DNA from: Chromobotia macracanthus
Taxonomy: Eukaryota > Chordata > Actinopteri > Cypriniformes > Botiidae
NCBI GenBank assembly: GCA_036877525.1
Contig: JAZGTH010000088.1
Location: 4,529,501 to 4,593,500, forward strand
Reading direction: 5' to 3'
Length of the DNA: 64,000 nt
Position numbers and translations under genes: made by a program. Numbering within the stretch: position 1 is the first letter of the stretch; the number at the start of each line of letters is the position of its first letter. This document shows positions 25,201-39,500 of the stretch, one piece after another. The notes under the pieces were generated by a model that saw nothing but the letters and a program-made list of their open reading frames with translations, was not told the origin of the DNA and did not search any database.

Positions 25201-25982
25201 TGATATTTTCAGTCTCTGCACCAGAAATTTTTTATAAAGCATCATAAAAGCAAAATTCACAGTCACACAAGTCGCACTAATATTTATATATACAGTTGAA
25301 ATACAACCTTGATATGACGCAAAATGATTTGTGCTCACCTGCGTATTATCTTAATGTCCCCTCACAACATTAACTTAAAATGTGTCACCAAATGCAGAAG
25401 AGAAAGAAACAACAAGAGCATCCAGAACAAACACCAGCAACAGTCTCTATGAACGCATTAAGGACATTTTGCGTGTTATGGACCCTAAAACCCGCGTTAA
25501 GTGATTTCATTGAGTATCCTGTAAACAGGTAAAGGTTGATGTGTAACTTCCCTCCTCGAAACCTGATTATTCATTTCTTCTGTCCCATCAGCCGCGCACG
25601 TATTGCGCCTTTTCTCGAGTGAGACGCAAAGTTTGTGTTAAAATAAAACATAAAAATGAGAACTGCTTAGAAATGTCCCACATAACACAATACATTCTCA
25701 CCTAATGCCAAAAATGATTGTAATACGATTATAATTATCAGAAAAATACCAAACATATAAAGATGAAATCCCATTTCGTGTCTGAGTTTCTCTTGCAGGA
25801 ATAAAGCAGATAAATGATGAGTGACTGAAGAGATTTGCTCATCTTAATGAAAAGCTTTATTAAAAGTCTTACCTGCAGGATTTCCTCACACTCAGAGCTG
25901 AACACACACACGTCCCCATCAGTCTGAATGAGTGAATGTGTGTGTGGATCACTGACACAGTGAGACACTTTCCTATACACAC
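22285..25982. other. npy1r 5' flank and NLR-side intergenic DNA
   Basis: No secure gene. A GGACCCCACAATGTGGG / CCTTGTGGGGACATTC inverted motif at 22988-23040 is a common fish repeat word. On the minus strand an open stretch ends at 25871 with CTGCAG followed by GTAAGAC, a good donor, but it has no ATG, so it could only be a non-coding 5' exon of a divergent transcript. The 97-codon minus frame at 24500-24793 is not recognised. Confidence 0.35.
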
Positions 25983-26660
25983 TGAACTGACAGAGGACTC
26001 AACTGTGCCTCTGATCAGACGTGACTTACACACGACACATGACTGTCTAAAGCTTCAAACACTGAACATTTACATCAAGAGTGTGTGACATTTACAGCAT
26101 AGATACAAGAACTGATAAAAACACATCACTTACAATCCATAAAGATACTCACAGAATTTAATATAAGCCTCTTTCACCTGTTAAAAGTCATTTTCAGTCC
26201 TATTCTATGAAATGGCAGATGTGATCATTTTTAAATATTTACACTATAAAGGATTTTAAAGGGGCTACAATTTTGCGTATATTTTTATTGTCCTTTAATA
26301 CAAATTGGGAATGTTAATGATAAATCTTAAAGATAAATCTTAATCTCATAAGATGGTGAAAATGATGAAATCTCTCATATCGGTAGAGTAGCGCCACCTT
26401 GTGGAGGCTGTACAAAGCAGCCGCCTGTATCACTGATACACTCAGAGTTCTTCTGCAAGAGCTTCTAGAGGATGAACTGAAGTACATCTCCTCTCAACAC
26501 ATCTGCCTATAACACACAAACTGAATGAAGTCAGACAAGCAGCTGCAGCAGATGATGAACTACAATGATCAACAACTTTGTTCAGTCTGGATGACCAGCA
26601 GAAATATCAGGTTCAACTTAAAGAAAGAAAATTCTGGACTTACAGAGAAGATCTTACCTG
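25983..26660 (+). repeat. NLR upstream segment, copy 1 (repeated at 59,548-61,465)
   Basis: From ACTGACAGAGGACTCAACTG to the CAGAAATATCAGGTTCAAC region, the sequence is repeated with few differences ahead of the second NLR gene. It shows that the duplication unit of the two NLR genes includes at least 1.5 kb of upstream DNA. In this copy the two halves join directly (near 26411-26417, GGAGGCTGTACAAAGCAG). Confidence 0.85.
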
Positions 26661-26822
26661 TTCAGATGGACTTCTGTATGTGATCTGTTTAGTTAATACA
26701 TATTCATGTTAAAATTAACTCACCTGTAGAGGGTGATGTTGATCCTACATCGTTCACCTATAAGAGAAAAAACGAGCAGCTATTGGACACTTTCTGGTTT
26801 CCTCCATCTCGAGGCAGCTGTT

Positions 26823-26885
26823 AAAGTGAAACTGTTATAACAGGATCCGTTATTGAGGAAGTAAAAAACATTCAGAGAAAAAATA
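26823..26885 (+). promoter_or_regulatory. candidate IRF/ISRE-like site and non-coding first exon, NLR copy 1
   Basis: AAAGTGAAACT at 26823-26833 fits the IRF core AANNGAAA. The second gene has AAAGCGAAACT at the same relative place (61646-61656). Both are followed by CCGTTA(T/G)TGAGGAAGTAAA and a donor-like A/GTGAGTATC (GT at 26886). The start site and function are inferred only. Confidence 0.35.
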
Positions 26886-27449
26886 GTGAGTATCTTAATT
26901 TCTACTGTACTGAATCTGTGAAGTTTCAGAGTTTATTAAATTAATTAACAGATTCATGTATTTCAGCTACTGTGATCAGATCAGTTCAAGATTCTTGACA
27001 TTTTCATGTCTACAGACTATAAAATGTCTACAGACTATACAAGACAGAGTCTGTGACAATAAGGTTTAAGACATTTTCTGATTATGATGTCAGTCTTTGG
27101 TTTTGTTTTGAAAGTTTATTTGTCACGTTTAATGATGCTAAACTACAAACCTGAACATGAGGAAGTCCTGCAGTGAAGACAACAAATACACAATTATTGA
27201 ACAACTGAGTTTATAAAATGATCATCTCCATTAATAAAACCAATTAAGACCAAATTACAAACACTAATAATCAGATTCAGATCTGTTTTAAAAGAGTTTA
27301 AAGTACATTAGGAGAGAAACACTGACTCTGAAAATGATCTGATTCTACTTTTTATTTCACACAGTGCTTGTCTGAATCAGTTCTGCTGACTGTGAATGAT
27401 TTGATTCTGTGTGTGAATGATGAAATCAAACTGCTTTTAATTTGTGTAG

Positions 27450-27546
27450 GACTGACTGTTGAAACAGAGGAAGATTTGAGAGAAATTCATTTCTGAGATG
27501 ATATAAAACTCACTCTGTGGATCAGCATCTGCTTTTAGATAACAGC
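27450..27546 (+). other. candidate 5' UTR of NLR gene 1
   Basis: TTTAATTTGTGTAG precedes GACTGACTGTTGAAACAGAGG, and the acceptor-like site is conserved in the second gene (62187/62188). The stretch up to the ATG at 27547 would then be 5' UTR. A nearer acceptor, GCTTTTAG at 27538, is an alternative. Confidence 0.4.
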
Positions 27547-27599
27547 ATGTCCTTCAGAATGAATCTCTCTGAAGATCATGACACAAAGAATACCAAGAG
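27547..27599 (+). CDS. NLR gene 1, exon 1 (start codon)
   Basis: Encodes MSFRMNLSEDHDTKNTK plus AG of the next codon, then donor GTGACA. It is the usual short first coding exon of cyprinid NLRC3-like genes. Copy 2 at 62283 has the same start with four substitutions. Confidence 0.8.
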
Positions 27600-30500
27600 G
27601 TGACAAAACTTTCTTCAGGCTTCAAGTATATCAAGTAATATGTGACAAAAAGAGCTGCCTGCTTGTGTTTGAGCTCAGGCGGTTCAGGTTTATTCTCAGC
27701 TCTTTAGTTTAGAAACTTCTTGTAAAAAATAACAAAGGTCAATGCAGTATGTTTTACTCAGACCAAAGCTGGTTTAGTTCTGGATATAAAGAAAAGTCTC
27801 CAGATGTTTTACTGTAACACATGAAAACAGAAGAGAAAATTAGTTCATATTCCATCAGTTTACATTCCAGGTTATATTATATTAGTCATATAGGAGCAGA
27901 CTCCCATATAACTAGTAGAAATATATTCTTTGTACTTTAAAGAAAAACAAACATTTTAATCAATTTACTTAGTTCAATTCTGAGTCAGTTAGGAAACAGA
28001 TATCCATATATTATATATATCAAATATAATTCATTGTGATTTCTCCACATTCAGAGCTGCGTAAGATTGTACATGTTTGAAAAAGTGTTTGTTTGCTGCT
28101 GTGTTTTAGTCTGTGTCAGCAAGAATCTCCTGAATCAAGCTGTGTGTCCATGAAGAGTGACCGGTCAATTGATCTTCCAATACATTTCAGTTTGGGAGAC
28201 TCTACTGCTGATCAGAGGTGTTGTTTAGTTTACAGTATGAGAAATAGACATGTTATCTATTTTTTTGACTAAATACATTAATACATATTTAAAACAAGAA
28301 TGTTTTGTTAAATTACAGTCAAAAACCAGATGGATCAGAATCATATAAAGTAAAGAAGTTGGAATCCATTTTTAAGGTGTGTATGTGTGTGTTTGTGTGT
28401 TGTATTCTGACCAAACAGCCCTCTGGCACTGAGTTTGTAAAATGCTGAGAAATGATGAATAAGCCTGTAAAATTCTTGCCCCAACTGCTCACTTTTTATT
28501 AGCCTCATTACTATACTTTCGTTTTGAAGGTATACAAATGAAGGTATAGTTTTTATATGAACAGAGGTATATTATACAACCTCTGTGTTGGAGGAGGCGT
28601 GGCTTTGGAGAGCGCTCTGTAGGGAGGGTTGGGTATTATTCAAAACTAGCTTGGTATTACTATCCTTTCGAAACTGCCTACCCTACTATTAATAACTTAA
28701 GCCATGTATTAAACTATATTGTGTGTATTGATCCTTTTATTCACTCTTTGTTTTGGAGCAATACTGTTTGAATATTCATTTTGATTTCAGGAAGTTGAAC
28801 ACAAAATCATCTCTGTAATGAAGAATGAATTAAACAGTTTTAAGAGACTGTTGAGCACAGATTACCCAGAATCCTCTGAGAGAGAGAAGGATGATGAAGA
28901 AAAGAGTCACAGCAGAGTCAGAGAGGCAGCTCTGAAGATCACACTGCACATCCTGAGGAAGATGAACCAGACAGACCTCGCAAATACACTACAGACCAGT
29001 AAGAGCTCTGGATCATCACATCATTACATATACTGCATGTGTTATGAAATCAATGTGAAAATCAAATTTGAAAAACAAAAATTGAAACAAATTGAGATCT
29101 TTTAGAAAATGTTTAGAAAAATGTTTAGAAAATGTATGAAAATGTATTTTAGAAAAATATTTTTAGGTGTGTTGCTTCGAGGTAACAATGTGCAACAATG
29201 GAAAGAAATAAGAAAAGTTTTTATTCAGATATTTGTAGTGAAAGTGACTAAGCAATTTGTGGATCACTAAAAATGATTTTAAACAGTTTAATTACACCAA
29301 ATCAAAGCATATTATAGACTGCTTTACTCCTAGCTTACTTTTTTACTTAAATTTTAGTAAATAAAGTAAATACCAACGAACGTGACATTATATGTGACAT
29401 ACGGATGAGCTTTATCAATTAAACTGTCACACAAATTATTAAAACTGATTTCTAAAATATCACATGAAAAAGCATATTGTTGTGTTTTTCTATCAGGACC
29501 TGATCTTCCATGTTGATTAATTAATATATTATTTGTAAATAGCAAATTTTGATTCCCCCTTTTCTTTTTCAGAACTGATGCCTGCGAATCAACAAAAATT
29601 TAAATCTAGACTAAAGGAGAAATTTCAGAAAATTCATGAAGGAATCTCCAATCATGGAGACTCAACACATCTGAATGAGATCTACACAGAGCTCTACATC
29701 ACAGAGGGAGGGAGTGGAGAGGTCAATAATGAACATGAGGTGAGACAGATTGAGACATCATCTAGAAGACCAGAGACACAGGAAAGACCCATCAAATGCA
29801 GTGACATATTTAAAGCCTTACCTGAACAAAACAAACCCATCAAAACTGTGCTGACTAAAGGAGTTGCTGGAATTGGAAAAACAGTCTCTGTGCAGAAGTT
29901 CATCCTGGACTGGGCTGAAGGAAAAGAAAATCAGGATGTTCATTTCATATTTCCACTTCCTTTCAGAGAGCTGAATTTGATCAAGAGAAATCTCAGTCTT
30001 ATGGAACTTGTAAATCACTTTTACACAGAAACAAAAGAACTGGAATCAACAGATTATGAAGTCTATAAAGTCATGTTTATATTTGATGGTCTGGATGAGT
30101 GTCGACTACATCTAGATTTCCACAACAATCAAAGTTTGTGTGATGTAACAGAATCTGCATCAGTGGATGTGCTTCTGACCAACCTCATCAAGGGGAATCT
30201 ACTACCTTCTTCTCACCTCTGGATAACCTCTCGACCAGCAGCAACCAGTCATATTCCTCCTGAGTATGTTGACCAAGTCACAGAGGTACGAGGGTTTAAT
30301 GACCCTCAGAAGGAAGAATATTTCAGGAAGAGAGTAAGTGATCAGAGTCTGGCTGATAGAATCGTCACCCACCTCCAATCATCAAGAAGCCTGTACATCA
30401 TGTGTCACATACCAGTCTTCTGCTGGATTTCAGCCACTGTTCTAGAGAGAATGTTGAGTGAAGCAGAGAATGCAGAGATCCCCAAGACTCTTACACAAAT

Positions 30501-33500
30501 GTTCACACACTTCTTGATCTTTCAGACCAAAATGGCGACCCAAAAGTATGACGGGAAATATGAAATAGATTTTCATCAGGCTAGACAGAGCATTATGTCA
30601 CTAGGAAAGCTGGCTTATGAGCAACTTGAAAAAGGGAACCTGATCTTCTATGAGGAGGACCTGAGAGATTGTGGCATTGATGTCACAGAAGTGACAGTGT
30701 ATTCAGGAGTTTGTACTCAGATCTTCAGAGAGGAGTCTGGACTGCACCTGGGGAAGGTCTACAGCTTTGTACATCTGAGCATTCAGGAGTTTCTAGCTGC
30801 ATTATTTAAGTTTCTGTCTTTTTCTGAACCAAACACAGGACTCTGGAATATGTTCAGGTCAGCTATGATTGATGTACTGAAGCAAGAAGTGGACAAGGCC
30901 TTACAGAGTGAAAATGGACACTGGGACCTTTTCCTCAGATTCCTTCTAGGTCTCACACTAAAGTCTAATCAGACTCTCTTACAAGGCCTCATGCGAAGGC
31001 ACAGTCACAGTCATCAGGAAACAGCTGCTTACATTAAAGAGAAGATCAGGACAAATCCCTCTTCAGAGAAATCCATCAACCTGTTCCACTGTCTGAATGA
31101 ACTGAATGATCATTCTCTAGTGCAGGAAGTGCAAACATATGTGAGCAGAACAGGTGTCAGTCGTCTCTCTGGAGTCAAACTGTCTCCTGCTCAGTGGTCA
31201 GCTCTGGTGTTTGTGTTGCTGAACTCAGAAGAGGAGCTGGATGAGTTTAAACTGAGTAAATATGATCCATCAGAAGAATGTCTTTTGAGGCTGCTGCCAG
31301 TGGTCAAAGCTTCTAGAAAAGTTTGGTGAGTATTTTACAGTGTCAAAATTTTTTTTTTTTAATATTTAAAACAGTTCCAACAAGGCACCAAAGATTACAG
31401 ATTTTGTAGTCCTCTCTTATCTAATACTCAGTTCAGGTCATAGATCACTCTAATATTAGAGTAGTGAATATTAGATAAATTTCATACACTTGAAATTTAC
31501 TGACAGTTGTGTTGGATCAGGGCTGCAGGTGAATTTAGCAGAAAAGTTGATCTCCACTTTATTTTTCTTGAGTTTGTTGCAGAATGAAAACATAAGCCTG
31601 TGTAAAAAGTTTTATTCTTTCATGTAGGTAAAGATTGTTGAACTCTGATCTGTGATAAATGATCTCGTGGTTTAATGCAAATAATATAGATTTTCACAAT
31701 GGCACACTGTTATAAAGCAGCTGTACAAATGAAAAATAGCCAAAGATATTTAACAGTAAAATTAAATTAAGATTTGAAAATGAAAATCATAGAAAATGAA
31801 AATTCTGGAAAAACAGAAGAAAATTAAAATTAATAAAACTATTAAAGATAATAATGTACAAAGCAAATGTTCTAAGCTAATCTCAGCAGTGTCAAAGTAT
31901 GCATTGGCTTGTAGCGTGAGAGAAGATCAGTGAAGTACATAGGGGCTAACCCATTTAAGGCTTTATGGGTAAGCAGTAAAATTTTATAAATAACACAGAA
32001 TTAAACAGGTAACCAGTGTAGAGATGACAAAATTGGGGTTATATGGTCATATTTCTTGGACCTGGACTAACTGTTTTGGACTAACTGTAGCTTGTTTATT
32101 AAGGAAGCAGGACAGCTGCATTACAATAGTCCAGTCTGGAGGTCATAAAAGCATGGACCACCTTTTTTGCATTTGAATTAGATAAGTGTTACGCAGCTTA
32201 GTGAGGTTTCTAAGGTGGAAGAAGGCAGTTTTTGTAATATAAGCCACATGATTTTCAAAAGACAAGTTACTGTCTAATATAACGTTTAAGTCTTTAACAG
32301 TGTTAGATGAGGTGTCGTTACATCCTTCTAACTGGAAACTTGTCATTCTGTTTACTTGAGTTAGGTCAAATAAGTAATATTTCTGTCTTATTTGAATTAA
32401 AAGAAGAAAATTACATACAATGTTTTATTTCATTAAAACAGTCTGATAATTTATCTAAGGTAGGAATATCATCTGGTCTTGAAGTAATATATAGTTGACC
32501 TTTTCCCTCATGGAATCAAACCTGCCCTCAAGGCTGTGTAGAACAACATCTAGTTTTGTTGACAAGATGTATGCAGCCGCAGGTCAGGCTGCTGAGTCCC
32601 TGCACTCCATGGTGGCTTTGCAAACTTATCAGGCTGACCTACTAAATGACCTGTACTTACCTCCAACCGGGAGAAGCAAAAGGACAGTGTGGCAGCTCAG
32701 TTTGGCCCTTGTCCTCCTTGCTTTGATGGAGTAGTGATTATGGTAGTACACATGGAACAAATGCTTGTCAAAATAGAACAAAAGGACACATGCTTTCACA
32801 ATCAAATTCTGCCAAAACACAGGACGTTTCCCAGGTTTGCTTTCTCTGTCTTTTTGCCTTTTAGTCTAGCCTCACCATCACATACCGTATGCATGGTTGC
32901 AGCTTTGGCTTCTCTGGACTGCAGGGCATTATTGTACTGAATCACATCATCTACTGGCTGATATTTGCCCAGTCAGAAGAGTTGACAGCTCTCTATAGAG
33001 ATGTCATGCTGGCCCATATGATTTGTTTGGGTCTGAGACTAACCATCAAGAAGAGGGTGCAGTCTCCAAGACAGAGAACCACATTTCTAGAAATTAGACG
33101 ACAATGCAGCCACAATTGTCTTCTTTATGTGTGAATTCCTTGCTGATGTGGGTGGCATCAGACTAGCTGAGGGTCCCTCAGTCCTCCAAATTCAGAGGCT
33201 GTTGGGTCTCATGGCAGCAGCAGTCAATGCTATTCCATTGGGTCCGCTGCACATAGGGCTGTTTTAGTTCTGGCTCAAGAGCAGTTGGTTTCATCCTCTG
33301 TATCAAGTATCAATAGAGGTAATGCAGTCGCCAAGCAGAGCCTTCCCTTTGGATTACAGATACTGTTGCTCTGTCTTGTGAAGCATGCAGTATTGTTTCA
33401 CTTTCAGGAGTTAGGGCCCACTCCACCAGGAGTGTAGCATCTTCTAAGGCACTGTCTAGGGCAGCAGGCTGGTCATCGCCACACACATTCACCAGGTTTT

Positions 33501-36500
33501 ACAATCTGGACATGTATTTAACCCCTGGATCACTGGTCCTTCTGGGATGATCTAGTCCTGCCTGTACAGTCTCAAACATTTTCTTTTGCAAGTGTTACAT
33601 GGCCTTGCTGGTCAGGCATCCCTCTCATTGTGATGTAGTGGGTATTAATGTCCTCCAGGCATCAACACCATGATGTAGCATTGAGTTCCCTTGAAAGGGG
33701 ACACCTCAGTTTACATAAGTAACCTTGTTCCCTCAGAATGGGATGCTGTGTCTCACTGCCACTCCTCAGGCATACCTGCATGTCTTCCTTCAGACAGCAG
33801 AATCTGGTGATGTGTAATTTTCCGGTGAGCTGAATTAAATAATTAAATTGTTAATCGTATACTCTATTCCTTGCTGCCCTGGACTGGATCTGATCTGTGT
33901 TCTGCATGGTTTACATTGTTGTGTTGAGTGGAGTAGATGGTACAAGACATTTAGTCTTCATTTCTATTCATATTTGTTAGTTGTGAACTATTTATTTAAA
34001 ACAGAGCATTACACAGTCTCCTGAAAAATATGGACCATAAGAAAACTGTTGTGGTCCATAGTAATATTGCATGCTCAAAGCCTAGTGTGAACCAATCTTG
34101 ATTCTGCAAAGCTCTTAGACTGTCAGTCACCATTGATGGGAGATTGGAGTGTTCTGTTGTTTCTGTTAATGTTTTTCTTCTTCTGCTTCTGAGTCTATGG
34201 CAGCACATAAAACTGTATGATAAAAAGTTATAAAATTTGGCACACAGATAGTGGAGAGTCTGAAATGTTACCAAAGCAAATTCAGAGTCTCTAGACTCAC
34301 AGAAACAAAGAAATTATAGAAACAAAATTATTGTGATTCTTTGGCTCTTGCTGAGTCTAATGCAAACTTTCTTGCATTTTGAACTTTCAGAAAAGCCTGC
34401 TTTTTCAAACTCCTCCTACAGCATTTGTCTGGTTTGCACAAAATTAGCAAAAAAACCCCAATTTTTTTTAACTTCTACATTTTGAATGTAGCATATAGAA
34501 ACACCCACAACAGTCCAAAAGATGGTGTTTTTATGTCTGTTAGTCTCGTCTCTTCGTCTTCAAACAGTTTAAACTCATCAGATAAACGCTCAGAAACACA
34601 AATATGATCGCCAGAGCCTTTTGGAAATCGGTAGTGCGTACAAACATCAGCTTTCGCCGGCGACCACCGAGAAGCTACAAGGCCTCTGCCTGCTGCTGAA
34701 GCCGAACCCTGAGACCGCGGCCCCGTCCACTGATGCTACCCGCACAAGCCGCCGGCGCCGGCGCTGTGAGAGGGGACAGAGACGCGGCAAGCGCGGGGGT
34801 GTACGAGCTAGGCTAAGGGCTAACCCCACCAGACCAGCGATCCCATCATTAACGCTCGCAAACGTTCGCTCATTGGTAAATAAACTGGACTCAGTTCAAC
34901 TCAGTCGGTCTACACAGCATGAGTCAAGCGACTGTTGTGTGTTTGTTTTCACTGAAACATGGCTGAACGACAACATCCCGGACTCCGCCATTCAGCGCCA
35001 TCAGCGATCAACAAACAAACAACCCCGACGGCTTTGTCATCATAGCCGGGGATTTTAACCACGCAAACTTAGAGACAGTCTTGCCAAAGTTCTACCAACA
35101 TGTGAACTTTGCTACAAGGGGAACTAACACACTGGACTTCACACAACACAGAAAGACTCGTACAGGGCTGAACCAGTACACTGAAACAGTGAGTGCATAT
35201 ATCAAGAAGTGCATTGATGATGGGACAGTCACAAAGACCATCACCACACGTGCCAACCAGAAGCCGTGGATGACAGCAAAGGTTCGTGGGCTGCTAAAGA
35301 GCAGAGATGAGGCATTCAGATCAGGAGATAAAGCAGCCCTAAAAACAGCAAGAGCCAGCCTGTCCTGTGGCATCAAGAATGCAAAACGGGCATATGCACA
35401 AAAAATCAATAACCACTTCACAGACAGCAGAGACTCACGGAGCCTGTGGCGAGGCATTCAGACCATCACTGACTACAAGCCCCTGCCACAGGCCTGTGAT
35501 GACGACACATCCCTTCCAGACGCACTTAACCAGTTTTATTCACGGTTTGAAATGCAGAATGACACACCTGCACAAAAACTGCCCACACCTCCCACCGACC
35601 AGGCGCTCTGTCTGTCTCCAGCCGTAGTGAGGAAGACCCTGTCTAGGATTAACCCACGCAAGGCTATGGGTCCTGACAACATACCTGGCCGTGTACTGAG
35701 AGACTGTGCTGCACAGCTGACAGATGTCCTAACAGATATCTTCAACATCTCGCTGAGCCAGGCAGTCGTCCCCACGTGTCTCAAGTCCACAACCATCTCA
35801 CCGGTACCTAAGAAATCACCTGTGTCCTGTCTGAATGACTATCGTCCCATAGCACTGACTCCAATCATGATGAAGTGCTTTGAGAGATTAGTCATGAATC
35901 ACATAAAAAACCAGCCTCCCCAACACACTCGACCCGCTCCAGTTTGCATACCGTCCAAACCGCTCTACGGATGATGCAATTTCCTCCACCCTCCACCTGG
36001 CTCTTACCCACTTAGACCAGAAGAACACTTATGTAAGAATGCTGTTCATTGACTTCAGCTCAGCATTCAACACAATAATCCCACAACAGCTCATTAATAA
36101 ATTACACCTGCTGGGCCTTAACAACTCTCTCTCTGTAACTGGATTCTGGACTTTATAACTGAAAGACTCCAGTCAGTCCGTGTTGGCCACAACACCTCGA
36201 GCACTACCACACTGAGCCCAGGTGCCCCACAAGGCTGTGTGCTCAGCCCGCTGCTCTTCACACTGCTGACCCACGACTGCACTGCCAAGTTTAGCTCCAA
36301 CCACATCATCAAGTTCGCTGATGACACAACGGTGGTAGGTCTCATCAGCAACAACGATGAAACGCACTACAGAGAGGAAGTGGCACAGCTAGCGGCATGG
36401 TGTGGCGCTAACAACCTGTCCCTCAATGTGGAGAAGACAAAGGAGGTTGTGATGGACCTTAGGAGAAACTCCACTGACCACCCCCCACTGACCATCGACA

Positions 36501-39500
36501 GCTTGACTGTGGAGAGAGTCAGCAGCACTAAATTCCTGGGGGTGCACATCACAGAGGATCTCACCTGGACCACCAACACCACGTCACTCTCCAAAAAGGC
36601 ACAACAGCGCCTACACTTTCTCCGCCGGCTGAAAAGAGCAAGTCTCCCTCCACCAATCCTCACCATGTTCTACAGGGGAACCATTGAGAGTGTGCTGACC
36701 AGCTGCATCGCTGTCTGGTATGGGAACTGCAGCGCCGCAGACCGCAAGACCCTCCAGCGGACAGTGAACACAGCTGCAAAGATCATCGGTGCCCCTCTCC
36801 CCTCCATAATGGACATTTTCCTTTCACGATGCTCCAACAAAGCCACCAGCATCGTAAAGGACCCCACCCATCCCTCACACAGTCTCTTCCAGCTCCTGCC
36901 ATAAGGAAAACGGTACCGGAGCATCAGAGCCCGCACTGCCAGACTGCTCAACAGCTTTTTCCCCCAGGCTGTGAGAGCCCTGAACTCAAGCACGGCCCCC
37001 CTCTGAAAAACCCCATACCTCTTAAATTATATATATATATATATATTTTTTTTTTCTCCCTTGTGCAATTCTGAGTGTGCTACACACAGGTGAGTAGGCC
37101 GCACAGACCACCTGTAGTAACACACTCTCCTCTATGTGCACTAGACACTTTTTACATCCGAGGGTACATAATCCCACAAAAAAGACTCATAACATATGTA
37201 TGTTTACAAGCCCATGCACTACAGATCATCTTGTACTGTTCTCCAGCCAGGAACAGTGCTTGACTTTCTTTTTCCTCATGTGCAATATTTATGTGAAACA
37301 TTTGTATAGTTTGTATTTTCTAGTTTATGTATAGGCAACTTTATATATAGTATATTTATAATCTATTTGTGTTTAGATTTATACTGTTTCACGTCATTGT
37401 TGTATGTCTGTATTTATGTAGCACCGTGGTCCTGTGAGGCATGACATTTCGTTCCACTGTATGTCCCCACATACAGCGGAATGACAATAAAGCTCGACTT
37501 GACTTGACTTGAATTTGTGTCAATAGATCATACCATTTTCATACACCCCATCAACGAATTTTACAGCAAAACAAGCAAGAATGGATAAAAGTATCTTTGC
37601 AATGCTGTGGTGTATTGACATAAAACTTTGTACATGTCATTACAGACATGACGTGAGGCTATATGCACAGTATGCTACAGCACCACCTACTGGTCCAGAG
37701 ATATGAAAAATGGCTATTTTTGCTCATAAATTCTCAGTAGTTTTATCAAAATCACAAGACTTGTCTCATTTAATTCAGTGTGACATACGGAGATGAACAA
37801 TAACCAAGTTTCTGATGTCAGCCATTTTGAATTAATATGATGGTGAGAATGCCAAAACGGATATGAGTCTGTATCTTGGTAAACATTTTGGTGTATTGAG
37901 AGACAACTGTCTTTAAAGCATGACCTGAGGGTACATGTGCAGTTTTGTCACATCGACACCAACTGGTCCATTCACACAAAAATGTTTTTGCTTATAACTT
38001 GTAAAAACTTCAGCCTAAAACAAATAGGCTGGTCTTTTAGGATTCCTTGAGACAGGCCGAGTCAAAAGACATCCTATTTTTCTGGGTGGGCAGTTTTAGG
38101 CCATTAGGAATTTTTTTGCAGTAGTTTATGAACACAATTGTGTATCATTGTGAAACTTGGTAAGTTTGGTTTTAGCTGTGATTTTAAAACTGATTTTCCT
38201 ATACTTATCATTAATTTTCACAAATATTTCTCTTTGTGCCTCTAGTGGACTTGACCCTGTAATTGCTGCTTGTAACTATATTTATACGTTGGGATTTTTG
38301 TAACTGGGCATGCATTTCACAGATTGAATAAGAAATTATTTTATAAACTTCTTCTCACTGAGCTACAGGTGTAGAATCTGAATCAGTGCAGTAGTTGCTG
38401 ATTCACCCACTCAGACTGAATTAAATGAAAGTGTATTGAAAGTGTATTAAATATACAGTGTATATACAATATACAGAAGAAGGCTGTGCTTCTCTGGCTT
38501 CAGCTCTGAGATCAAATCCTCACACATGATAGAACTGAATCTGAACTGTAACAAACCACGAGACTCTGGAGTAAATCTGCTCTCTGCTGTACTGCTGTGT
38601 CTCATTGCCACTCCTCAGGCATACCTGCATGTCTTCCTTCACACAGTAGAATCTGGTGATGTGTAATTTTCCACCTTTTAATTCTCTTTTAATGTCTTGT
38701 ATTGCTATGTCACCTGACCCTACAATAGTCTATAAAAAGGTATAAATTCACGTGGTCAGAACAGTGGAGAAAGCAATACATTACACTAAAAGAACTAAGA
38801 AATGTTTTTGTCTTATTGGCATATGTAAAAATATGTAACCAACATTTTTAAATGGTACTCACTTGACTCGGCCAAGGAAGAAAATAAAGAGTTTTCCATG
38901 ATCCTGTGTGACTTTACCACATTATGCTCATGCCCATTCTTCCTAAATATTTAATTTTTTTATTTCTTTGCTCATGCTCTAATGCAATCATGAGTCTTAG
39001 GCAAACTTTCTCACCATTTTGAATTTTCCGAAAAGCCTACTTTTTCAAACTCCTAGTACAGCATTTGTCTAATTTGCAAAACAATTTGTATATAGCATAT
39101 AGAAACACCCACAAGAAAATGTATAAGTTTGTGTGGACAGATCATACCATTTTCATATACCCATCAACAAATTTTACAGGGAAACAAGCAAGAATGGATT
39201 TAAGCTGTATCTTGGCAATGCTGTGGTGTATTGACATGAAACTTTGTACATGTCATCACAGGCATGACCTGAGAATATATGCACAGTTTGCTACAGCACC
39301 ACCTACTTGTCAAGAGTCGTGAAAAATTGCTATTTTTGCTCATAAATTCTCAGACGTTTATAAAAATCATGAGACTTGTCTCATTTAATTCAGTTTGACA
39401 TACATAGCTGAACAGTTGAACAATACTCAAGTTCCTGATGTCAGCTAATTTGGTGTCTGTTATTTTGATTTCTGTCAAAAATGCAGTAGTTTACAATCAC

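Noticed and set aside
25738..25980. 80-codon minus frame as a protein
   Set aside because: It opens with GTG and has no ATG; only a non-coding exon is conceivable.
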